A stretch of DNA of 5,205 bases, from the NCBI GenBank assembly GCA_023144875.1, contig JAGLEW010000193.1, positions 1-5,205 on the forward strand, written 5' to 3'. Position 1 is the first letter of the stretch. Every line of letters starts with the position of its first letter. The translations under genes and the position numbers were made by a program. This document shows, one piece after another, positions 1 through 5,205 of this stretch. The notes below the pieces were generated by a model. That model was not told the origin of the DNA. It was given only the letters and a program-made list of their open reading frames with translations, and did no database searches. Source of the stretch: Methylococcales bacterium. GTDB lineage: Bacteria; Pseudomonadota; Gammaproteobacteria; Methylococcales; Methylomonadaceae.

Positions 1-135
1 GATACGGCTAAGGCTATTTTTAATAATTGGCTGGGGCAAGTTTATCAAATTACCAACCAAGATCGCCGCCTGCCATTTATGGAAGGGATTAATAAAAATG
101 ATCCCTTAGGGTTATCAGCCTTATCGAAAAAATAA
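1..135 (+). CDS. 3' end of an unrecognised gene (5' part outside window)
   Basis: An open frame runs from the first base to a TAA at 133-135 and gives the last 44 residues of a protein. The tail reads DTAKAIFNNWLGQVYQ at its start and ends with DPLGLSALSKK. It is hydrophilic, contains one tryptophan (residue 10 of the fragment), and shows no membrane segment or metal-binding motif. I do not recognise the family, and too little is present to assign a function. It is called coding because the frame is open throughout, the composition is protein-like, and a convergent gene ends only 30 bp downstream. The start and the main domains lie upstream of the window. Confidence 0.6.
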   Translation, partial: DTAKAIFNNWLGQVYQITNQDRRLPFMEGINKNDPLGLSALSKK

Positions 136-165
136 GCCTTTAATACTTGGGCTAACCACGGTTAA

Positions 166-921
166 TTATGGTAATTCTTTATTATCTAAAACAGTCCATT
201 TCACTGTTTTACTCTCAAAATGACAGCAGCCTACTTTTACCTCAACTGTCAATACGTGTTCTCCTGCTTGTATATTTTTCATGGGAATAGCTGGGCATCT
301 AAAACTTTTGCCTTCTTTGTCAGAAAGCGTACCCATTTGAATACAGTCATTGAAAAATTCCGTGATAGGAGCGCCGTCAAATGTTGCTTTATGAAAATCA
401 TAGTTTTGCATCCGAGCCTCCCCAAAAATATTACTGGTAAACACTGGCTTGGTCATGATAATCACTATATCCGTAGTTTGGCTCGTTACATAATGCCCAG
501 TAGGTGGAGAAATATGAAGAAAAAGAGGTTCGCAAGAAACTTTTAATGAAGAGACGCTATCATTAGCAATAAAATTATCACGTAAATCAGGATCGCTCTC
601 AGTAAAGATCTCTGAGCGTCCTTGATAGTTAATATCCTCATATAATGTCACGCTACAGCCTTTAGAAACTTGAATTGAACTGATGATATCATTATAGTTA
701 TCATAAGCTCCGTTGATAAACTTTTTATTACGTAAGTCAAGAATATTCGTTCCCCTCTCAACTTTCCCAAAAAAAGGGTAATGAATCTGAGTATGTCCTT
801 CATAATTAATATCTGGAAACAACCTTACATAAGAGGGGTAATAAGCAGCAGGGATAAGTCCTGTCAGTGCAAACAAATGACTACTAAAGGTTAGTAAAAA
901 TAGTATTAAGAGTTTTTTCAT
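166..921 (-). CDS. Exported calcium-type beta/gamma-crystallin protein with C-terminal Ig-like domain
   Basis: The 251-residue protein begins with a signal peptide (KK, then a leucine/phenylalanine-rich core, likely cut near Ala18), so it should be periplasmic or secreted. Residues about 31-130 hold two Greek-key motifs of the beta/gamma-crystallin fold. Each has the Y/F-x4-Y/F-x-G signature (F35 to G42, Y94 to G101). Each also has a textbook N/D-N/D-x-x-S/T-S calcium site: N77 D78 ..S81 S82 and N120 D121 ..S124 S125. Microbial members with this motif bind Ca2+ between the paired Greek keys and are stabilised by it. Residues about 132-247 look like a beta-rich bacterial Ig-like domain (SPPTG start, FDGAPIT, AGEHVLTVEV). 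Cysteines 89, 130, 193, 209, 232 and 233 suggest disulfides. The start is supported by the signal peptide and an AGGT 8 nt upstream. The domain calls come from visible motifs. The biological role (matrix, adhesion, stress or inhibitor protein) is unknown. Confidence 0.85.
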   Translation of the reverse strand: MKKLLILFLLTFSSHLFALTGLIPAAYYPSYVRLFPDINYEGHTQIHYPFFGKVERGTNILDLRNKKFINGAYDNYNDIISSIQVSKGCSVTLYEDINYQGRSEIFTESDPDLRDNFIANDSVSSLKVSCEPLFLHISPPTGHYVTSQTTDIVIIMTKPVFTSNIFGEARMQNYDFHKATFDGAPITEFFNDCIQMGTLSDKEGKSFRCPAIPMKNIQAGEHVLTVEVKVGCCHFESKTVKWTVLDNKELP

Positions 922-928
922 TTTATTT

Positions 929-933
929 ACCTA
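929..933 (-). promoter_or_regulatory. Shine-Dalgarno of the crystallin-like gene
   Basis: On the minus strand TAGGT precedes the ATG at 921-919 with about 8 nt between AGG and the start codon. It is a short but correctly spaced ribosome-binding site and supports the chosen start, which also begins a good signal peptide. Confidence 0.5.
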
Positions 934-950
934 TTTTCTCAATAATGTTT

Positions 951-1049
951 TAGGGCAATTCTATCCATCAGTTAAGTAATAGTATAATCCAAATCAATGA
1001 TTCCTACTGATTATTATAAATCAATTACTTACAATTCTTTATTGCCCTA
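951..1049. repeat. Nested imperfect palindrome in the divergent intergenic region
   Basis: Outer arms TAGGGCAAT (951-959) and ATTGCCCTA (1041-1049) are perfect inverted repeats. Inside them lie TAAGTAAT (973-980) with its complement at 1024-1031, then TATAAT (983-988) with ATTATA (1013-1018), and then short AATCA/TGATT pairs around 992-1023. The pairs are almost concentric, centred near position 1000-1002, so the whole 99 bp could form a long interrupted hairpin. It contains a TATAAT on each strand. It could be a MITE-like relic (TA at both ends resembles a TA target duplication) or a regulatory site between divergent genes. The sequence alone does not decide between these. Confidence 0.5.
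1013..1018 (-). promoter_or_regulatory. Possible -10 box for the crystallin-like gene
   Basis: The minus strand reads a perfect TATAAT here, about 92 nt before the start codon of the crystallin-like gene. No convincing -35 hexamer lies 16-18 bp upstream. A second minus-strand candidate, TATACT at 986-981, also lacks a -35. The region is very AT-rich, so chance matches are likely. Confidence 0.25.
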
Positions 1050-1075
1050 CACTTTGCCTTAATTTCATTAAAATA

Positions 1076-1104
1076 TTGAAAAATAGGGGAAACAGAACTA
1101 TAGT
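1076..1104 (+). promoter_or_regulatory. Sigma70-type promoter of yajQ
   Basis: TTGAAA (1076-1081) and TATAGT (1099-1104) are separated by exactly 17 bp, and each differs from the sigma70 consensus at one base. Transcription would start near 1111, leaving a leader of only about 26 nt before the yajQ ATG at 1137. This is the best promoter match in the window. Confidence 0.6.
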
Positions 1105-1136
1105 AAATTTCCTTTTTATTTACCCCCTAAAATACC

Positions 1137-1622
1137 ATGCCATCATTTGATATAGTTTCGGAATTTGACGCTCATGAAGTTCATAATGCGGTCGATCAAG
1201 CCAATAAAGAAGTGAGTACACGATTTGACTTTAAAGGTACCAATGCACACTTTGATTTAGAGGATGACAGCATTACCATGAAGGCAGAGTCAAGTTTTCA
1301 ACTTCAGCAAATGCTGCCGATTTTATTTTCAAAAATGACGAAACGTGGGGTTGATATTGCCTGTATGGAAACAGGAAAGATTCAAAATGTCGGTAAAACA
1401 GCACAGCAACCTGTAAGCCTGAATCAAGGCATTGAAACCCCGATTGCAAAAAAAATAGTAAAGTTAATTAAAGATAAAAAACTAAAAGTACAAACCGCTA
1501 TTCAAGGTGAAAAGCTCAGAGTAACAGGAAAAAAACGCGATGATTTACAGCAAGTGATTGCCTTCTTGAGAAGTGAAAGTTCTATTGAACTACCATTACA
1601 ATTCGAGAACTTTAGGGATTAA
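1137..1622 (+). CDS. yajQ: YajQ family cyclic-di-GMP/nucleotide-binding protein
   Basis: The 161-residue product matches the YajQ (UPF0234) family over its full length; the E. coli protein is about the same size. Visible family blocks are the N-terminal MPSFDIVSE, a RFDFK at 29-33, the long conserved block from about 97 to 138 (QGIE, AKKIVKLIKD, KLKVQ, IQGE, LRVTGKKRDDLQ) and the C-terminal QFENFRD. The family fold is two ferredoxin-like domains. The protein is cytoplasmic, has no signal peptide, and binds nucleotides or nucleic acid. Homologues in Xanthomonas and Pseudomonas bind cyclic di-GMP and work with a transcription factor to control virulence genes; the role here is inferred by family only. 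The start is fixed by the conserved N-terminus even though no purine-rich Shine-Dalgarno precedes it. dacB follows in the same direction after 99 bp. Confidence 0.95.
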   Translation: MPSFDIVSEFDAHEVHNAVDQANKEVSTRFDFKGTNAHFDLEDDSITMKAESSFQLQQMLPILFSKMTKRGVDIACMETGKIQNVGKTAQQPVSLNQGIETPIAKKIVKLIKDKKLKVQTAIQGEKLRVTGKKRDDLQQVIAFLRSESSIELPLQFENFRD

Positions 1623-1662
1623 GCTTGCTTTGATATTCCACATGTTCGCGTTGTTTAAAACA

Positions 1663-1691
1663 TTCACATAAATCCAAGTATTCCATTTTAT
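1663..1691 (+). promoter_or_regulatory. Weak promoter candidate for dacB
   Basis: TTCACA (1663-1668) and TTTTAT (1686-1691) lie 17 bp apart in the 99 bp gap between yajQ and dacB, matching the sigma70 consensus at 5 of 6 and 4 of 6 bases. Initiation near 1698 would leave a leader of about 24 nt. No terminator hairpin follows yajQ, so read-through from the yajQ promoter is equally possible. AT-richness makes chance matches common. Confidence 0.25.
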
Positions 1692-1721
1692 TCATGAACT
1701 TTTTTGCAGAAACAAAACTAA

Positions 1722-2891
1722 ATGAAAAATAATTATTTCACCCTCTGTTTTCTTTTATTAACGTTATTCTCATCACCAACTTTTGCCAAATCCAGCCTGC
1801 AACGTTTACATCAAATGTCAAAAGCAAGCTTGGCGGTAGAAGGAGATTCTAAGCATAATTTACGTGCCAATAAATTGCGCGTGCCTGCCTCCACCTTAAA
1901 GGTGTTAACCGCTTTACTCGCGCTTAAAACTTGGAATCCTGACCATCATTTTAAAACGGATTTTTTTCTAGATAAGCGTTTAGTCCTAACGGTCAAAGGC
2001 TATGGTGACCCTTATTTAACCTCTGAAGAATTAGACACGATGATTCAAGGTTTAAAAGCCAAGGGATTGACTGAAATCAAGGGGCTGAATGTTGATGATT
2101 CCTATTTTGAGGATAATATTTTTATTGATGGTCGTTCACGTACCAATAATCCTTACGATGCGCCCTTAAGTGCCTTAGCGGTTAATTTTAATACATTGAG
2201 TATTCGCCGTACTAAACGTGGTATTTCCAGTGGCGAAGAACAAACGCCATTAACCCCTTTAATGCGTCGTTTTGGAAAACAATTACCGCGTGGTAAACAT
2301 CGGGTTAATTTACAAGAACAACGTTATGCCGCCACCTATTTTGCCGAGGTATTTCGGGTAAAACTGCAACAACACGGAATTAAAGTCTCAGGTGCAATCA
2401 CGTCAAGACAAGCATTCAGCCAACAAACGCCTTATTATCAACATTCGAATAGTAAAAATTTATCTGAAACGATTGCCGCCATGTTGAAATATTCAAATAA
2501 CTTTATTGCCAATCAATTGTTTATGATGCTGGGGGCTGAGCATCAAGGTCAACCTGCCACCATTAAAAAATCTCGACAAGCTTATTCAAAACAAGTAAAA
2601 GCATTATTTAATTGGGATCGAACCTTTTATGAAGGCGCTGGCTTATCGCGTAAAAACTTTATAAGTGCCAATGAAATGCTTCAGGTCTTAAAAGAATTTT
2701 TACCCTATAGAAACTTGATGAAATCCCAAAATAATAGCATTTTTGCGAAAACAGGCACGCTGACAGGCGTAAGCACCTATGCAGGGTATTTATATAAAAA
2801 TAATCGCTGGACACCCTTTGCGTTATTTATTAATCAACCTGTGAGTGGGAATTTTAGAATGCACGTTGCCAAGGCGTTATTGTCGCGGTAA
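1722..2891 (+). CDS. dacB: D-alanyl-D-alanine carboxypeptidase/endopeptidase, PBP4 type (peptidase S13), short form
   Basis: This 389-residue serine peptidase of the penicillin-binding protein class should trim or cleave D-Ala-containing peptide cross-links of peptidoglycan in the periplasm. An N-terminal signal peptide (hydrophobic residues 6-16, likely cut after Thr-Phe-Ala22) directs export. All three active-site motifs are present in order: S57-T-L-K60 (SxxK with the nucleophilic serine), S258-N-N260 (SxN) and K343-T-G-T346 (KTG). Further S13 hallmarks are GYGDPYL (93-99), DDSYFED (125-131) and the APLSALAVNFNTL stretch (147-159). At 389 residues it is clearly shorter than E. coli PBP4 (477). 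About 198 residues separate SxxK from SxN, against about 244 in E. coli, so the extra domains inserted between the motifs are reduced. An in-frame TAA immediately before the ATG makes this the first possible start. No strong Shine-Dalgarno is visible. The family is certain; the symbol is the usual one for it. Confidence 0.92.
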   Translation: MKNNYFTLCFLLLTLFSSPTFAKSSLQRLHQMSKASLAVEGDSKHNLRANKLRVPASTLKVLTALLALKTWNPDHHFKTDFFLDKRLVLTVKGYGDPYLTSEELDTMIQGLKAKGLTEIKGLNVDDSYFEDNIFIDGRSRTNNPYDAPLSALAVNFNTLSIRRTKRGISSGEEQTPLTPLMRRFGKQLPRGKHRVNLQEQRYAATYFAEVFRVKLQQHGIKVSGAITSRQAFSQQTPYYQHSNSKNLSETIAAMLKYSNNFIANQLFMMLGAEHQGQPATIKKSRQAYSKQVKALFNWDRTFYEGAGLSRKNFISANEMLQVLKEFLPYRNLMKSQNNSIFAKTGTLTGVSTYAGYLYKNNRWTPFALFINQPVSGNFRMHVAKALLSR

Positions 2892-2898
2892 AGCGTAT

Positions 2899-2938
2899 AA
2901 AAAAAGCTGACAGGCCTTTTTAACCGCACTGTCAGCTT
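2899..2938 (-). terminator. Rho-independent terminator of the surface-protein gene
   Basis: A perfect 10 bp stem, AAGCTGACAG (2904-2913) with CTGTCAGCTT (2929-2938), encloses a 15 nt loop. On the minus strand it is followed by a run of seven T (the A-tract at 2899-2905), which is the classic arrangement for the gene ending at 2965, 26 nt away. For dacB, which ends at 2891, only two T follow the stem on the plus strand. The hairpin may therefore slow or protect that transcript but is a weaker terminator in that direction. Confidence 0.85.
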
Positions 2939-2964
2939 AATGTTGGAGGATGTAAAAATCGTAA

Positions 2965-5205
2965 TTACGCGATAATACTCGCGCTATCAATATTATCTAA
3001 ACTTGCGCCTGTTAATTTAATCACGTCGGTATAGCCTGTGCCATTATCATCGGCAACCACATAAGTATCCGCACCCACACTGGCGGCATAATACTTCACA
3101 GTTCCATCTAACTTAACATCGGCAAGTGCCAATAAGCTGGTCAAATTAAGCCCAGGCGTTGTATCTTCAAAATAATTGCTTGCAGATCCCGCCGCTAAGC
3201 CGCCAATTTGATTTGTACCACTTGCAAAATCGGTAATAATATCGGTAATGACGCCATTGGTTGTGTCCACATCCGCAGATGAAAGGGTCATGAATTTATC
3301 ATTTCCTGTGCCACCTGTTAAGGTATCAACACCCGCGCCTCCTGTTATCAAGTCATCAGAGGTTCCGCCTTTTAATGTATCCGCCGCACCAGAACCTATA
3401 ATCGATAATTTACCCGTAAAAGTAGACGCATCCACCGTACCTTGGGCTAAGGCATTAGTAATGATTAAATCGGTATCGCCTGTTATCACAAGGGTAGAAG
3501 CGGAACTATTAGCGAGAGTTGTTACCACATTTTCGGTGCTAGTTGATCCTTCTCCCACAACAGATTTTAAATTAATAGTTTCATAATCCGTTGCGGTTAA
3601 TGTCCCTAAGTCCGCATTCCATAATTCGACATTCAAAGTATCTGCACTGGTATTGGTGCCGACCGTTGCGGTAAAATCACCGCCTGTTTTTTCAGACATA
3701 ATATGAGTCAAGCTGCTGTCATTTTTGGTATAACTTGCATTGCCTGCCGCATCTGAAAACTTGATTGTTTTAATGCCTGTTGATGATAATACCCCTAAAT
3801 CTTGGCTACTTGCGGCAGTAAACTCAAGAGCTTCAACATTTTTAACGCCAGAAATATCAATTGGAAGCACCACATCTGCACCGAGAACTAGCGTATCGTT
3901 CCCTGCCCCCCCATCAATTTTATCCGCATCTGTTAAACCTGCAACAGTTAACATATCATCGCCAGCACCACCAGTTAAGGTAACATCCCCTCCTGTTGCA
4001 ATAGAGACTTCAAGCTTACCCGTTAAGGCAGATGCATCAACCGTTGTAATAGTGTTGACTAAAGGCGCTGTAATTGTTAAATCTTGATCGCCTGCGACGG
4101 TTACTTTTTCAAGACCTGCCCCCCCAGAAATATTTGCCAACGTGCTTTTTGAGCCCGTCGTACTAAGATTAATGGTCTCTATATCAGTGGTAATAATAGT
4201 CGCCGTAGATGCAACATTGTCCAAGCTAATGGCAAGCGCATCACTGGAACCTGTCGCATTTTTAAACCCTAAGCCAATTTGACCTGCTTCTAATTTCAAT
4301 GCAATGCTATTCGCTACATCAAGACCATTAAGTGCAAAGGTATTATTATTGCCACCTAAAAAAGTGACTTTATTTAAACCCGTTGACAGATTCGATACCG
4401 TAAAACCACCATTTCCTGAATTAGTAATCACATATTCTTCAACACTTTTTGTCACAATAGAGGGGATAGCGCTGGCTAAATTGGTGGTAATTTTCAGTGT
4501 ATCCGTACCACCAGCCCCGTTTAAATCATCCCCTAAAGTGACCGTTGGATTCGTTGCAGACGCAGTTCCGATAAAGGTATCACTACTGCCTGTACCTGTG
4601 AGTACATCAATCCCTGTGGTTAAGGTGGTTGTCGAACCTGGATTAATCAAATTATCAAGAGAGGCTTCTGCTGTTGCCACCGTTGCACTATCACTCGTCA
4701 CACCATTAAAAGCGCCTTGTGCAGCAGTTAAATTATCCGATTTTAACTCTTCTGCAAAGTATTTAGATACCGCATTTTTATTAATAATGAGTTTAGCATC
4801 AGCCTTCCCTTCGTCAGTTGTATTGGCTTTTGCACCTTCGATCATTCTTAAAATAGCTTCTTCTTTGGTCATCGTACCTTTATCAATATGACCTGACCAA
4901 AAAGCCAGCCCTTCTGAATCGGACGCACGATTAAGAAGATTGGTATAAATTGAATTGACAAATTCAGTAGTCGATTGTGTACTGGGATAAAACCCTTTGT
5001 ATTCAGGTGAAGTAGACATATCCGCCACAATTTTTTGTAGCGCAAAAACTTCTTTTTGATCAGCGGTTGATTCTGCGGGTGCGGCTGCAAAATAGCTGTC
5101 AAATGAGTTTTTCCAGAACGTTAATCCTGTCGAATCAGCGGCACGATTAAAATAAGCACTGTAAAGTTCAATGACTTTATCAGTTTGGGGAATTGAAATA
5201 GCCAT
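2965..5205 (-). CDS. DUF4214/RTX calcium-binding surface protein, S-layer-like, probably type I secreted
   Basis: The 746-residue acidic protein is rich in Thr, Ala, Gly, Asp and Ser and contains no cysteine. The N-terminus carries two DUF4214-type repeats with the family's LY..xxNRAxDxxGLxFW pattern (residues 10-35 and 81-125), then a helical linker to about 185. Residues 201-625 are beta-rich, like the RsaA-type S-layer and related repeats (TVDASALTGKL, ETINL), arranged as two diverged modules of about 200 residues. RTX calcium nonapeptides are seen at 412-420, 432-440 and as three in tandem at 613-639 (GGxGxDxLx). After them come DIITDF (655-660) and an uncleaved C-terminal tail typical of type I secretion substrates. 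There is no N-terminal signal peptide. These families are exported by an ABC transporter, membrane-fusion protein and outer-membrane channel, none of which is in the window. A cell-surface layer or adhesin role is inferred. The ATG is the last three bases of the window. It fits the family because DUF4214 begins at once, but its ribosome-binding site and promoter cannot be seen. Confidence 0.85.
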   Translation of the reverse strand: MAISIPQTDKVIELYSAYFNRAADSTGLTFWKNSFDSYFAAAPAESTADQKEVFALQKIVADMSTSPEYKGFYPSTQSTTEFVNSIYTNLLNRASDSEGLAFWSGHIDKGTMTKEEAILRMIEGAKANTTDEGKADAKLIINKNAVSKYFAEELKSDNLTAAQGAFNGVTSDSATVATAEASLDNLINPGSTTTLTTGIDVLTGTGSSDTFIGTASATNPTVTLGDDLNGAGGTDTLKITTNLASAIPSIVTKSVEEYVITNSGNGGFTVSNLSTGLNKVTFLGGNNNTFALNGLDVANSIALKLEAGQIGLGFKNATGSSDALAISLDNVASTATIITTDIETINLSTTGSKSTLANISGGAGLEKVTVAGDQDLTITAPLVNTITTVDASALTGKLEVSIATGGDVTLTGGAGDDMLTVAGLTDADKIDGGAGNDTLVLGADVVLPIDISGVKNVEALEFTAASSQDLGVLSSTGIKTIKFSDAAGNASYTKNDSSLTHIMSEKTGGDFTATVGTNTSADTLNVELWNADLGTLTATDYETINLKSVVGEGSTSTENVVTTLANSSASTLVITGDTDLIITNALAQGTVDASTFTGKLSIIGSGAADTLKGGTSDDLITGGAGVDTLTGGTGNDKFMTLSSADVDTTNGVITDIITDFASGTNQIGGLAAGSASNYFEDTTPGLNLTSLLALADVKLDGTVKYYAASVGADTYVVADDNGTGYTDVIKLTGASLDNIDSASIIA
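3289..3369 (-). repeat. Three tandem RTX nonapeptide repeats
   Basis: Residues 613-639 of the surface protein are three consecutive nonapeptides: GGTSDDLIT, GGAGVDTLT and GGTGNDKFM. In RTX proteins such arrays fold into a parallel beta-roll that binds Ca2+ once outside the cell. Single copies also occur at 3946-3972 (GGAGDDMLT) and 3886-3912 (GGAGNDTLV). Confidence 0.8.
3331..4605 (-). repeat. Two diverged ~200-residue modules inside the surface protein
   Basis: Module 1 (residues about 201-418) and module 2 (about 420-625) share the same order of landmarks, offset by about 200 residues. These are a Gly/Asp-rich opening (LNGAGGTDTL against IDGGAGNDTL), SVEEYVI at 254 against NVEALEF at 456, DALAISLDN at 322 against DTLNVELWN at 522, ETINL at 343 against 542, AGDQDLTIT at 371 against TGDTDLIIT at 576, TVDASALTGKL at 388 against TVDASTFTGKL at 590, and a closing RTX repeat. 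The similarity is at protein level only; no long identical DNA is evident. Confidence 0.65.

Noticed and set aside
153..164. TAACC-AC-GGTTA hairpin between the two convergent genes at the left end
   Set aside because: The stem is only five pairs with a two-base loop, and no T-run follows on either strand, so it is not a credible terminator.
220..546. Plus-strand 108-codon open frame
   Set aside because: It lies wholly antisense to the crystallin-like gene, whose signal peptide and domain motifs are clear; its own product has no recognisable pattern.
921..1124. Exact 11 bp direct repeat TTTTATTTACC at 921-931 and 1114-1124
   Set aside because: It is low-complexity and AT-rich, and one copy overlaps the start codon and leader of the crystallin-like gene; chance or leader similarity explains it.
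1652..1662. TGTTT-A-AAACA dyad after yajQ
   Set aside because: Too short, no loop and all AT-rich; not a terminator, and no clear operator function.
3248..4891. Three plus-strand open frames (3248-3586, 3740-4087, 4304-4891)
   Set aside because: They are mirror images of the low-stop, Thr/Ala/Gly/Asp-rich surface-protein gene; their Pro/Val/Ser-rich translations are typical antisense artefacts.
4869..5102. Minus-strand 77-codon open frame
   Set aside because: It is out of frame inside the DUF4214 region of the surface-protein gene, which matches its family in the other frame.
1..5205. CRISPR array, tRNA, rRNA, transposase or phage genes
   Set aside because: No regularly spaced DNA repeats, no cloverleaf-like or rRNA-like stretch and no mobile-element protein motif was seen; the repeats in the surface gene are protein-level modules.

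Overview
The window looks like a chromosomal piece of an AT-rich gammaproteobacterium. The YajQ protein is close to the enterobacterial family type, and next to it lie a Gram-negative-type PBP4 (peptidase S13) and a cysteine-free surface protein with DUF4214 and RTX repeats of the type-I-secreted, S-layer-like kind. That last combination is common in methanotrophs (Methylococcales) and sulfur oxidisers, but assignment to a lineage is inference only. No mobile-element gene, RNA gene or CRISPR array was seen.

Layout: (1) 1-135 (+) is the 3' end of an unrecognised gene. (2) 166-921 (-) converges on it and encodes an exported protein with a two-motif calcium-type beta/gamma-crystallin domain followed by a probable Ig-like domain. 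(3) 922-1136 is a divergent intergenic region. It carries a nested imperfect palindrome (951-1049) and a good sigma70-type promoter for the next gene. (4) 1137-1622 (+) is yajQ, a small cytoplasmic nucleotide-binding protein. (5) 1722-2891 (+) is a short DacB/PBP4-type D-Ala-D-Ala carboxypeptidase/endopeptidase with all three active-site motifs. (6) 2899-2938 is a strong hairpin between convergent genes, with its T-tract on the minus strand. (7) 2965-5205 (-) is a 746-residue DUF4214/RTX surface protein whose start codon is the last three bases of the window.

The genes do not form one obvious pathway. yajQ and dacB may be co-transcribed, being 99 bp apart in the same direction. Three of the four complete genes make exported products (crystallin-fold protein, PBP4, surface protein), and two of these carry recognisable calcium-binding sequence motifs, so the theme is cell envelope and cell surface. 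I found no convincing new multi-gene system. The most interesting items are the duplicated ~200-residue module in the surface protein, the intact double calcium site in the crystallin-like protein, and the nested palindrome in front of it.
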